Shown here: piece by piece, positions 38,701 through 46,281 of the stretch
Position numbering within the stretch: the stretch's first letter is position 1
Layout of the letters: each line of letters begins with the position of its first letter
DNA from: Muricea muricata
Taxonomy: Eukaryota; Cnidaria; Anthozoa; Malacalcyonacea; Plexauridae
Length of the DNA: 64,000 bases
Direction of reading: 5' to 3'
Assembly: GCA_963855995.1 (NCBI GenBank)
Contig: OY979717.1
Span: 34,916,997-34,980,996 of the forward strand
Made by a program: the position numbers and the translations under genes
Notes under the pieces: generated by a model
What the model was told of the DNA's origin: nothing
What the model saw: only the letters and a program-made list of their open reading frames with translations
Databases searched by the model: none

Positions 38701-39676
38701 TTAATACGAGGTTACGTGCTGCCGCTACGAACGATGCGGATGAAGATATGTACAAATTGTTAAACAACGCTGTTTTTGGAAAGACATGTGAAAATTTACT
38801 CGGTCGTACCGAATATCAACTTGTCGGATCTCGTAAACAAGCCTTAAAATATATTTCTAAACCAACGTTTAAAGATTATACCGTCTATAACGAAACGCTT
38901 GCCGGTATACACTTGGACCCGTCGAAAGTCGTATTAAACAAACCGTCTTACGTTGGAATAGCCGTTTTAGACCTATCAAAAACCCTTATGTATGATTATT
39001 TCTATAACAACGTCAAAGCAAAGTACGGTGATCGTGCCCGATTACAGATGACCGATACAGACTCGTTCCTTTTGGAAATACAAACAGAGGATTGGTACGA
39101 CGATATTCGCGATGAAGTTCCAACGTTATACGATACGAGCGCATACCCGGAAAACCATCCTGCTGGTTTACCTAGGATGAATGAGAAATCGGATTATGGA
39201 AAGACGAGTATAAGGGTCGGACAGTAAATGAATATGCCGGCACGTGTTCTAAATCGTACGCGTTAACATTAAGCGGCTATTCGGGTATGTGCGACAAAGA
39301 GTTTTGTGATGGGAAATGTAGGGTAAAGACATGTATTGGGAACGGTGGGAAAAAATGTAAAGGTGCAAAAAAAGCCGTTGTTAAAAAAAGGATTACGCTT
39401 GAAGATTATAAGAATTGTGTTTTTAATTTGCAGCCCAAAAGTGTGACACAGTTATGTTTTAGAACACACGACCATGAAATGTTTACCGAAAAAATTAGCA
39501 AGGTAGCATTAAGCCCAAAAGATGACAAACGTGTTATCTTATCAGACGGGAAAGGGACGGTACCGCACGGTCATTGGCGTGCGAGACATGAAAGTTTGGA
39601 ATATGTGCAATTAAATTTAAAAAGATTAGCACAAAAAGGATCGTTCATGAATTTAGCGTTAAAAGCCATTCTATAA
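35740..39676 (+). pseudogene. POLB: Protein-primed family-B DNA polymerase, frameshifted
   Basis: The true start is probably the ATG at 35740; the frame extends upstream only through a hairpin. The first frame runs to 37782 and encodes the N-terminal domain, a C2HC finger (CPYC...H...C near 37008-37074), Exo I (YADFEC, 37168), a C-x2-C...DHCHFTGKFRG HNH-like insert and Exo II (HNGTKYDFH, 37597). Frame two (to 38605) has Exo III (YCKVDTVQLAD, 38108) and RGGIS. Frame three (to 39227) has the palm/fingers box KLLNNAVFGK (38752) and the catalytic MTDTDSF (39049). The last frame has ALSPKDDKR near 39508. Three frame changes occur, near 37770, between 38500 and 38600, and near 39190. The motif A sequence expected after ANNPYM (about 38350) is absent. 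In intact relatives the enzyme replicates the element from the TIRs. Confidence 0.93.
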
Positions 39677-39679
39677 ATA

Positions 39680-40084
39680 ATGGACCTTACACAAGCGACC
39701 GAAGCACAACTATTGCGTTTAAAAGATGACATCGTTGCCGATATCAACAAGTTGAAAAATAAGTCTAACAAGAAAAAAGCCGTATTTGCACTAAAGACAT
39801 TAGCAAAAACCACATTTGTTGCTGGGACCGTTACGGCTGCCTTGTTTTTTCCACCTGCAATCGTGATCGCCGCATTAGGGATCGGTGTTGCATTGGTTGA
39901 TGGTGGTCACAGTACAGTGCAAAATATTCGTGGTATTAAAAAAAGTAAGACTGAAAAGGAACAAAAACAAGAGGAGTTAAAAAGTGTTAGCGATCAAATT
40001 ATACGTGAACAAACTCTCCACTCGGTTAGGGAGAACCCCACGGCCCCTCCTTTGTATCCTAGTTTGGAAATTTCGAAAGAGTAA
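39680..40084 (+). CDS. Small membrane protein with coiled termini
   Basis: 134 aa starting 3 bases after the polymerase stop, behind TCTATAAATA. The N-terminus is helical and charged (LKDDIVADINKLKNKSNKKK). The middle is a long hydrophobic hairpin (residues ~45-75, FVAGTVTAALFFPPAIVIAA). The C-terminus is Lys/Glu-rich, ending with APPLYPSLE. The PPLYPSLE stretch resembles a short proline-tyrosine motif, but that is only a resemblance. Function unknown; similar membrane proteins are common accessory genes of cnidarian Polintons. Confidence 0.7.
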   Translation: MDLTQATEAQLLRLKDDIVADINKLKNKSNKKKAVFALKTLAKTTFVAGTVTAALFFPPAIVIAALGIGVALVDGGHSTVQNIRGIKKSKTEKEQKQEELKSVSDQIIREQTLHSVRENPTAPPLYPSLEISKE

Positions 40085-40100
40085 AAATCGCGAGGCGAAA

Positions 40101-40125
40101 TTTTGTAACTTTTTAAGTTACGAAA
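40101..40125 (+). terminator. Gene-junction hairpin H2
   Basis: Arms TTTTGTAACTT and AAGTTACGAAA (one G-U pair) around a TTT loop, 16 bases after a stop and 5 bases before the next ATG. Confidence 0.6.
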
Positions 40126-40130
40126 TAAAC

Positions 40131-40742
40131 ATGTCTTCTGACGAAATTAAGAAACGAACTGTGTATATGTTACGTCGCACCGACGGTGGGAATGATATTT
40201 ATATTGGTAGTACGTCGCAACCTTTAAAAGGACGGTACATGAGACACATGTATAGGGCTAAAAACTTTATAAAGCATGGTTGTAGCAAGGATACTCGTTT
40301 ATACACTCGAATGAATGAAGTAGGGTTAGACAATTGGAGAATTTCACCCCTATTATCGCGGATGTGTGACATAAAAACGATACGTGAAGAAGAAAAGGAA
40401 TGGGTTAGGGCTCTTAAAGCCGGCCTAAACACGTATTCTCCAGTTACAGATCAAAAAGAATACATGGCAACGTACTACAAGAACAACAGGGAAACGATTT
40501 CACAACAAAATAAAGCGTACTACAAAAACAACAAAGACGCAATAAAAGAATACCAGACTGGGTACTACAAAAGCAACCTAGGCGCAATAAAAGAGTACAA
40601 AGCAACGTACAGCAAGAACAACAAGGGAACCCGCCGGTTCTACTGCGACGTTTGTGGGGTAGCTTTTGGTGGGTCGTACGATTTAAAACGTCACCTAAAA
40701 AGTCTTAAACATAGTAATACGTATATGAACTCTGTCGATTAA
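40131..40742 (+). CDS. GIY-YIG endonuclease with C-terminal C2H2 finger
   Basis: 203 aa. I chose the ATG at 40131, after ACGAAATAAAC, over the longer upstream frame that overlaps the previous gene. Residues ~8-95 form a GIY-YIG nuclease: VYMLRR then DIYIGSTSQ, followed by RYMRH. Residues ~110-175 contain four YYKNNKDAIKEY-like ~14-residue repeats like the DNA-binding modules of homing-type nucleases. The end carries a zinc finger, CDVCGVAFGGSYDLKRH...H. It probably cuts or nicks DNA, perhaps in replication, repair or target choice. GIY-YIG genes occur in some Polintons, virophages and giant viruses; the role here is unproven. Intact. Confidence 0.85.
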   Translation: MSSDEIKKRTVYMLRRTDGGNDIYIGSTSQPLKGRYMRHMYRAKNFIKHGCSKDTRLYTRMNEVGLDNWRISPLLSRMCDIKTIREEEKEWVRALKAGLNTYSPVTDQKEYMATYYKNNRETISQQNKAYYKNNKDAIKEYQTGYYKSNLGAIKEYKATYSKNNKGTRRFYCDVCGVAFGGSYDLKRHLKSLKHSNTYMNSVD

Positions 40743-40758
40743 AAAAATCACACCAAAA

Positions 40759-40786
40759 TTTTTTTATACTTTAAAGTATAAAAAAA
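40759..40786 (+). terminator. Gene-junction hairpin H3
   Basis: A perfect 28-base palindrome, arm TTTTTTTATACTTT, placed between a stop codon and the next ATG, which begins at its last base. Confidence 0.6.
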
Positions 40787-41265
40787 TGGTAATTAACCAC
40801 AGTGAAGATTTATACCAAAAAGTCTATAAGGAATTTAGTTGCAATTGTTTATGGGTTGACCTCGGTAGAGATTATAGAGAGTCTAAATATTTTCAAGAAG
40901 CCGTCTTATCCTACATATTCAACCTTTGTGAATTAAACCCAACAAATAGGCTTGGGAAAATTATCCTTGAATTTTTAAAGTCATCATTTTTTAAAGAACC
41001 CGATCAACGCCTTGGAGTCTACAAACCCATTCGATATATTCTACTTCCTGTTCTCTGGCGCGATCATCGGGCTATCAAACGTAAAAAACAGAAAAAATTA
41101 TCGTTTCTTGCTAACGAATTAAGTAAGGCAGGACGGCACGTCGACGGACATACCGTGCGTACGATCGTCAAACCATACATTCGCGATTTAAATAGAAAAT
41201 GGTCTAAAATGACAGCCTTGGATAAATTAAAACCGGTACCACCAACATCAGAGTGGAAATTCTAA
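40786..41265 (+). CDS. Polinton gene, unknown 159 aa protein
   Basis: An intact frame with a basic C-terminal half (HRAIKRKKQKKLSF, RTIVKPYIRDLNRKW) and Trp/Tyr-rich segments. No membrane span. The basic helix-rich composition would fit nucleic acid binding, but no family was recognised. The ATG overlaps the end of hairpin H3, and its stop lies inside hairpin H4, which it shares with the opposing gene. Confidence 0.65.
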   Translation: MVINHSEDLYQKVYKEFSCNCLWVDLGRDYRESKYFQEAVLSYIFNLCELNPTNRLGKIILEFLKSSFFKEPDQRLGVYKPIRYILLPVLWRDHRAIKRKKQKKLSFLANELSKAGRHVDGHTVRTIVKPYIRDLNRKWSKMTALDKLKPVPPTSEWKF

Positions 41266-41287
41266 ACAAAAATTTTGTTTAGAATTT
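41257..41287. terminator. Gene-junction hairpin H4 between convergent genes
   Basis: 15 bp arms AAATTCTAAACAAAA / TTTTGTTTAGAATTT with a single-base centre. It overlaps the plus-strand stop codon (41263-41265) and abuts the minus-strand stop at 41288. Confidence 0.65.
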
Positions 41288-41458
41288 TTAATCTTCTTCT
41301 TCTTCTTTTACAGTCTTACGTTCCTCTTCCGACATTCGTCCCAACAAACCTAATGAGAAAAATAGGCTCGCGGCTATCTGGTTCGATAGACTTTGGTCGG
41401 AGCTTAGTACCAAAACCGCTGCTGCTGCTAATGGTATGAATGAATGTTTAGGCCACAT
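41288..41458 (-). CDS. Tiny membrane protein with acidic tail (56 aa)
   Basis: The minus-strand ATG at 41458 follows GTCTATAATAAA. It encodes a hydrophobic N-terminal half containing IPLAAAAVLVL and SLFFSLGLLG, then a charged tail ending in a Glu run. The next minus gene upstream (41522-41701) shares the SLFFxLG segment, the acidic tail and an identical TATAATAAAATG start, so the two look like tandem paralogues. Function unknown, perhaps a virion membrane component. Confidence 0.6.
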   Translation of the reverse strand: MWPKHSFIPLAAAAVLVLSSDQSLSNQIAASLFFSLGLLGRMSEEERKTVKEEEED

Positions 41459-41521
41459 TTTATTATAGACTTTTTTTTTTGAAGTCGTACAAAGTACTTT
41501 AAAAAAGGGGTACGTTTAGGA

Positions 41522-41701
41522 TTACAAATATTTAAACAAAGGTAATAAAATTTCTCCCGGCGTGTATTTTTCTTCTTCTTCTTCCGGCTCGTATTCCTCT
41601 TCTTCTTCTTCAGGTTCAATTAGGTATTGGCTGTACATGAAACCGAGCCAAAAAAATAGGCTTGGGCTTATTAGAAGGTATAGTGAGTTTCTAGACAACA
41701 T
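41522..41701 (-). CDS. Tiny membrane protein with Glu-rich tail (59 aa)
   Basis: I chose the ATG at 41701 because it follows CTATAATAAA; the frame extends further upstream without that signal. The N-terminal hydrophobic span (LYLLISPSLFFWLGFMY) is followed by two Glu clusters and a hydrophobic end. It is a likely paralogue of the 56 aa gene just downstream. Confidence 0.6.
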   Translation of the reverse strand: MLSRNSLYLLISPSLFFWLGFMYSQYLIEPEEEEEEYEPEEEEEKYTPGEILLPLFKYL

Positions 41702-41724
41702 TTTATTATAGGGTGCGGAGAATA

Positions 41725-41912
41725 CACCTAGGTCACGTAGCAAATCTCAAGCAAACCCACCTAGTTTACGCAGCAAATTTTGAACAAATCCACCTAGGTC
41801 ACGTAGCAAATTTTGAACAAATCCACCTAGGTCACGTAGCAAATTTTAAACAAATGCAAACAAATTTTAAACAAATGCAAACAAATTTTAAACAAATGCA
41901 AACAAATAAAGT
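41725..41912. promoter_or_regulatory. Iterated repeats in a divergent promoter region
   Basis: Four copies of a ~33-base unit containing CACCTAGGTCACGTAGCAAA (ACCTAGGT is itself a palindrome) are followed by three copies of a ~21-base unit, aaattttaaacaaatgcaaac. They lie between the minus gene starting at 41701 and the plus gene starting at 41914. Both unit lengths are multiples of three and the forward frame stays open, so an N-terminal repeat extension of the next protein is the alternative. Confidence 0.6.
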
Positions 41913-41913
41913 A

Positions 41914-42240
41914 ATGTCTGAGGAACAAAAAATTACCACGACTGAAAAAGTAAAAAACCCAAAACGGGTTGAACAGGGAAGACGTCTAGCAGCAATTTCC
42001 AAAGAAGCTAAAGCACGAAAAGCCGAGGAACGTAAAAAATTGGAAGAAGAATGTATTGGGAATGCAAACCTTCTCTATGTGTCCGTAGGCGTGCTCGGTG
42101 TAATTGGTCTTGGCTACGGGACCTATAATTTTCTTTGTAAAAAAGAAGAACCACAACAACAACAACAACAACAACAACAAGAGCAACCACAACAAGAAAA
42201 ACAACCAGAAAAAAAAATAATTTTGATGACTTGTAAATAG
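41914..42240 (+). CDS. Single-pass membrane protein with basic N-terminus and Gln tract
   Basis: 108 aa from the ATG after CAAATAAAGTA. Residues 10-48 are strongly basic and helical (KNPKRVEQGRRLAAISKEAK). A membrane span follows (NLLYVSVGVLGVIGLGYGTY, ~50-70), then a (CAA)n-encoded Gln tract and a charged tail. Basic-plus-TM proteins of this style recur in Polintons; the role is unknown. The stop is 7 bases before the next start. Confidence 0.68.
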   Translation: MSEEQKITTTEKVKNPKRVEQGRRLAAISKEAKARKAEERKKLEEECIGNANLLYVSVGVLGVIGLGYGTYNFLCKKEEPQQQQQQQQQEQPQQEKQPEKKIILMTCK

Positions 42241-42247
42241 ATAAGTA

Positions 42248-42481
42248 ATGTCTTTAACGAAAGAAGAAGTTTTAAACAGTTTGTATAATACCGGGCTCAT
42301 TACGGCTGGAGCCGCTGGAGTATCGATGGCAAGCAGTAAGCTTTTAAGAGAGAATCTCGGCGTAACACGGACGATGCAAAATTTGGTGAAGAGGGCAGTT
42401 GCAGTGGGTGGTGGATCATTACTCGTAAAATTCGCACAGAAAAAAGATTGGGTCCCGGCTGAACCGTTTAAAAAGTCTTAG
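42248..42481 (+). CDS. Small hydrophobic Polinton protein (77 aa)
   Basis: The start is preceded by AAATAGATAAGTA. Two weak hydrophobic helices (TGLITAGAAGVSMA and AVAVGGGSLLVKFA) are separated by a basic segment. Tightly packed between neighbours (7 and 8 bases), suggesting co-expression. No family assigned. Confidence 0.62.
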   Translation: MSLTKEEVLNSLYNTGLITAGAAGVSMASSKLLRENLGVTRTMQNLVKRAVAVGGGSLLVKFAQKKDWVPAEPFKKS

Positions 42482-42489
42482 ATAAAAGA

Positions 42490-42894
42490 ATGGCAAGCGT
42501 CGTAGCAGGTGGGTTATTTAATGCCGTTGCCTTTGCAGGTGCCGGTTACGTTTTTCACAAATTAGACAAAAAAGGGTACGAAGATAAAATGGAACGTCAT
42601 AATTTAGCTATGGAACGTCTAAAAGCAGCGCAAGACGAATGGTACAAAAAATCCGTCGAGGAAAAGAACAAAGTCGCCTTATTACATCAACAATTGGTCG
42701 ATGCGAATAAAGATTTAGACGCGACGAACGAAGCGTTACACAAGTTACGGACGGCAATGGATGAAGATATTGGCCCGGAACCTACACTTAACGATTATTA
42801 CGAACCGTCCGACGAAATGAAAACGTATACGAGCGTTGTCGTTGGCGTGGCAGGATCAGTAGCCGGGGCTTTAGCAACCAAACTATTGTTTTAA
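42490..42894 (+). CDS. Coiled-coil membrane protein (134 aa)
   Basis: The ATG follows TTAGATAAAAGA. An N-terminal hydrophobic span (VVAGGLFNAVAFAGAGYVF) is followed by a long charged coiled coil (residues ~28-85) and an acidic PEPTLNDYYEPSDEM segment. A C-terminal span follows (VVVGVAGSVAGALATKLLF). The two ends would lie in a membrane with the coil outside. The gene converges on the gene at 42926 with hairpin H5 in between. Probably a virion or assembly protein, by context only. Confidence 0.68.
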   Translation: MASVVAGGLFNAVAFAGAGYVFHKLDKKGYEDKMERHNLAMERLKAAQDEWYKKSVEEKNKVALLHQQLVDANKDLDATNEALHKLRTAMDEDIGPEPTLNDYYEPSDEMKTYTSVVVGVAGSVAGALATKLLF

Positions 42895-42899
42895 ATGAT

Positions 42900-42925
42900 T
42901 TTCATAACCTATACAGGTTATGAAA
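42900..42925. terminator. Gene-junction hairpin H5 between convergent genes
   Basis: Perfect 11 bp arms TTTCATAACCT / AGGTTATGAAA with loop ATAC, filling the 31-base gap between two convergent stop codons. Confidence 0.65.
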
Positions 42926-44384
42926 TTACAAAACAAATTTCGTGACTAAAAACCCTATCCCGATCGTGCTACCTAAAAGGTATGGAAGATGGGCGTTGGA
43001 TTGTGTTGTTATAGTTGGTGGTTTTTTTGTTGTTGTAGTTGGTTTCACCGTAGGCGTTGGTGGTTTTACCGTTGGTGGTATAGGTGGTTTCTTCGTTACC
43101 TTGGGTGCAACGTAATTAACTTTTGTATTCTCGCCAAATTTCATGGCGTTCGTAGCGATGGTTAAAACATTGTTGCATCCTTCGACTTTATTTTTTAAAA
43201 TAATCATGTTGGATGGAATGAGAATAATACCTGGCGTGATGGCCATATTTAAAACGACGTTTGTATCTTGAATGGCTTTTCGCATATCCGAAATTGCTTT
43301 TGACGGGTTATCTTGTGCGATCGTATCTTGAACAAGCCGATGAAATATTTGCTGCGTTTGTAACGATTTTGCACCTTGTCCGACAATAGGCCATCGCGTT
43401 TGTGCTTGTGCTCCTAAGACGCAATACACGTACAATTCGATAGGCGATTGTACTAAAATTTGTCCTGATTTTGTAAGACCGTCGCTATCGTCTTTAATGA
43501 ATTTCATCCAATCGGTATCGCTATCGTTAACGACTTTTGAAACTTCTTCGTAGTCGATACCAAGCACACCGGTATTATTAGCCGACATCCTATACCTATA
43601 ATTCCTAATATTATTTTTATTCGCATGATGCGAATGCCAATAATTTATTTCGGCACGCGTTCGTTCAAATTCATGAGCCCATATACGTTTGTGTAAAATA
43701 TTTTTTTGAATTATTTTTTTAATATCGTTTGTAATATACGGTGACATTTTTTCTGGCGTTCCCGTAAACCGTTTCATATGGTAATAGAGGCAATACCGCG
43801 CAATACTTGTAACAACGTTATTGTCACCTGTTAAATGTTTTTGGCCCAGTCCACCCACGTAAGAAATAATATAAGCTGCTAATAACGATGCAAAATACGG
43901 GTCGTCTTTGTTTACGGCTATTTTTGTAATATCGTTTGCGTTTCCTTCCCACGATGTAGACAACGCGTCGAAATTACTTGTAAACTTAGAGTTTGCATTA
44001 ACGTGAATAGCGAATTTTCTAAAATTATAGGGTAACGACGACGATGATAAGGCAAACGGTTGCACCGTCCCGCCTGTATCCCAGATGACCGGTAACCATT
44101 GTAACTCGCCCGAATATAATTTTTTAAAATCGTCGGTCGTAATTAATGTCTAAAAATTGCCCGTCGCGGACTTTAAACGTTACGCTCGTCCCGGTAACGT
44201 CACCTGTTTTGGATAAGATGACGTTAAACTTAAATCTGTCCAAATGAGCGTTTGGATATTGTTGGGCGAATTGTTTTTCCATGCGTTTTTTGGTATTTTT
44301 TAAATTTCGTAACGCTTTGTTATAATTGGACCCGTAATATTGTCTGTACGACGTTTCGTATTCGGTAAAATCTTCTTCCGACAT
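42926..44384 (-). pseudogene. Tail-anchored Polinton protein in two frames
   Basis: The upstream minus frame (44384-44124, 86 aa, ATG after CAATAAAAA) contains a charged helical N-terminus and a strand-rich VTGTSVTFKVRDGQFLDINY segment. The next frame begins with no ATG but reads openly from about 44145, with a TDDFKKLYSG segment that fits directly onto the end of the first. It runs to 42926 for nearly 400 residues. It holds a helical body (ASLLAAYIISYVGG, RYCLYYHMKRFTG), a Pro/Thr-rich stalk (PTVKPPTPTVKP) and a C-terminal membrane span. I read this as one gene with a 1-base frameshift near 44130. The stalk plus anchor suggests a surface or membrane-attached virion protein; function unknown. 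Confidence 0.7.
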
Positions 44385-44387
44385 TTT

Positions 44388-45455
44388 TTATTGAATATCC
44401 TTTATATTTTTAACCGGGATCCACGATGGACTATCGTATTCTAACCATTTCACTAACGCCATTCCGTTCTTTTTCCGGATTATTTTTTCTACCCTGTACG
44501 TATCGTCTTTTTTGTTGATAAGGGACAACTCTTGTTCGTAGAATTTCCCAATAATCGGCTCTCCTTCGTGGTCTTCTATTTCGTAAACGGTAGGATCTCC
44601 TCGAAGGACTTTGGACACTTTAAAAATTTCTTCGGTAAAATTAGCTTCGTACCCTTTGGCAAAAATACTTTTATATTTACTCACTCTAACCGTATCTCCG
44701 ACCTTGAATTTAGGCGGTTGTAAACCTTCCAAAACATGCCCGTATAACGTAACCCATACCCTATTTTCATTCGTTTGGTCCACGTCTTTTGGTTTCATAT
44801 GAATACTACTGTGTTTGGTATTGTTATAATTTTTTGTAAGGTCGTCTAAAACGTCGATCCAATTACGCGTACCTTTACTGTAAAAATATTTTTCCATCTT
44901 TGTCTTTAATGTCCGATTTAACCTCTCGACGATAGCCGCTTTTTTCTCGGATTGTGTAGAAAAGTAATGAACGTTATGGCTTTTCAGTAATTCCCTAACA
45001 CCCACGTTATAAAATTCTTTTCCTTCGTCAAACTGAGCCACGTTAGGGTATTTCCCAAACCTTGTTTTAAAGGTACCTAATAATTGGTCGACGGCTTTCG
45101 TCATATTTTTTGTATCTTTCCTGTAAACCGGGACCGTAAAAGCATATCGACTAAGAATTTCTATAGATGTTAATATCCAACGATACCCTTTGTTTTTACT
45201 GGCGTATTGTCCCATATCGACGAGGTCCATTTGTATTTGGTCGGCAAGACCTTTAACAAACGTTTTCATGAATTTATGTTTCCGAATGACAGGTTTGAAC
45301 CTCGTATAGGTATCTTGCGTTTCCAACCATTCTTTAACAAGTCGCCCACTAACTTTTACCCCATCAGCTTTTGCTTTTTGGTATAATCTCTCAGCAGATT
45401 GGTAACCTTTAGAAGGGTCATAGTAGATGTCCCTTAATTCCTGTTCGTTGATCAT
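44388..45455 (-). CDS. INT: Retroviral-type (rve) integrase with chromodomain
   Basis: An intact 355 aa frame starting after CGAATAAAAA. The N-terminal helical region is followed by the catalytic core: D in QMDLVDMGQY (residue ~76), D in QFDEGKEF (~143) and E in KKAAIVERLNRTL (~177), the DD35E arrangement. An SH3-like region follows (FKVGDTVRVSKYKSIFAKGY), and a C-terminal chromodomain (YRVEKIIRKKNGMALVKWLE, SWIPVKNI). By family it joins Polinton DNA ends to chromatin targets and leaves the 6-base duplication seen here. Four bases separate it from the penton-like gene upstream on the same strand. Confidence 0.95.
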   Translation of the reverse strand: MINEQELRDIYYDPSKGYQSAERLYQKAKADGVKVSGRLVKEWLETQDTYTRFKPVIRKHKFMKTFVKGLADQIQMDLVDMGQYASKNKGYRWILTSIEILSRYAFTVPVYRKDTKNMTKAVDQLLGTFKTRFGKYPNVAQFDEGKEFYNVGVRELLKSHNVHYFSTQSEKKAAIVERLNRTLKTKMEKYFYSKGTRNWIDVLDDLTKNYNNTKHSSIHMKPKDVDQTNENRVWVTLYGHVLEGLQPPKFKVGDTVRVSKYKSIFAKGYEANFTEEIFKVSKVLRGDPTVYEIEDHEGEPIIGKFYEQELSLINKKDDTYRVEKIIRKKNGMALVKWLEYDSPSWIPVKNIKDIQ

Positions 45456-45458
45456 TTT

Positions 45459-46133
45459 TTATTCGATATATAATTCGAACATGACCGTTAACCCAACACT
45501 GTCGCCGATATTCGTGTTTACATCGAATTGGAACGTGCTGTGGTCACCGTTTAGGACCGACACCGACGTGTGAATATTATCGTATGGTGTGACGGATTCG
45601 TTTAAACTTTGTTCGGTCGTAACGGGAATACGTGCAAAAACTCGGCTTGGGTTACCGTTTGTATCGAAATTCCGGGCAGTATTTACACAATTACACCCAA
45701 GCGTTACGTACCGTAACCCACGGTTAATATCAACGACAAACGGCGACTTCGATTTGGTATCTTTTGGAATGATCGTATTTTCTGGAAACCCAAGCAACGG
45801 GCCAAAACGATATAAGCTTAACTTATATTTTTGTGAATAGATAGCACAACGGTTATCGTGTTTGTGTCGTTCTAACGTAATACCGGACTCGGCTAGACGG
45901 TCGGCAATCATATTAAACGTCCAGTACCCTTCTTCAAACGCAACGCCCGTGGCAGGATGGTCGGGGACCGTTATAAATTTTATAAGATCGTTGTCGTTGG
46001 TGACAATATTTTTATACTTCCATAACACGCTAATGTTTTTCACGTGTATTTTTTCCCCGTATTTTGTCGTTATACATTTCCGAAGGTAAATGTCGGTTGT
46101 ACCCGTATCGAGCGATAACATAAGTTTGTCCAT
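45459..46133 (-). CDS. mCP: Minor capsid / penton-like protein (single jelly roll)
   Basis: An intact 224 aa frame, ATG after TTTAAATAAAAG. It contains GYWTFNMIADRL, then SLYRFGPLLGFPENTII. The LLGF box is a recurrent landmark of Polinton minor capsid proteins. The strand-rich C-terminus ends VGLTVMFELYIE. By family it would form the pentameric vertices of an icosahedral shell made with the major capsid protein at 49279. It is divergently paired with the gene at 46151; the 17-base intergenic region carries back-to-back AAATAAA boxes. Confidence 0.8.
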   Translation of the reverse strand: MDKLMLSLDTGTTDIYLRKCITTKYGEKIHVKNISVLWKYKNIVTNDNDLIKFITVPDHPATGVAFEEGYWTFNMIADRLAESGITLERHKHDNRCAIYSQKYKLSLYRFGPLLGFPENTIIPKDTKSKSPFVVDINRGLRYVTLGCNCVNTARNFDTNGNPSRVFARIPVTTEQSLNESVTPYDNIHTSVSVLNGDHSTFQFDVNTNIGDSVGLTVMFELYIE

Positions 46134-46150
46134 CTTTTATTTAAATAAAA
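46134..46150. promoter_or_regulatory. Compact divergent start region
   Basis: Seventeen bases, TTTTATTTAAATAAAAA, between two opposing ATGs. The near-palindromic AT core gives each gene an AAATAAA box 2-5 bases before its start. Confidence 0.6.
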
Positions 46151-46281
46151 ATGGACGAGATTGAACTAGATAACCTCGGCGAAGACCCTATACCGGAAGA
46201 AGAAGAAGGGGAAGAAGAAACAAATACGGATTGGGACAAAAGTGTAATTATCATGTCTGGAATGAACCCAGACTTACGTCA
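46151..46281 (+). pseudogene. 5' part of a Polinton gene interrupted by a LINE
   Basis: The ATG follows TTTAAATAAAA. About 43 acidic codons (DEIELDNLGEDPIPEEEE...) run up to the LINE insertion point. Reading then enters the LINE's (CAT)n tail, giving a spurious His run. The same frame resumes on the far side of the LINE at 48185, so the two pieces belong to one original gene. Confidence 0.75.

Noticed and set aside
41725-41905. CRISPR-like array
   Set aside because: Units are contiguous tandem repeats without unique spacers, in a eukaryotic mobile element.
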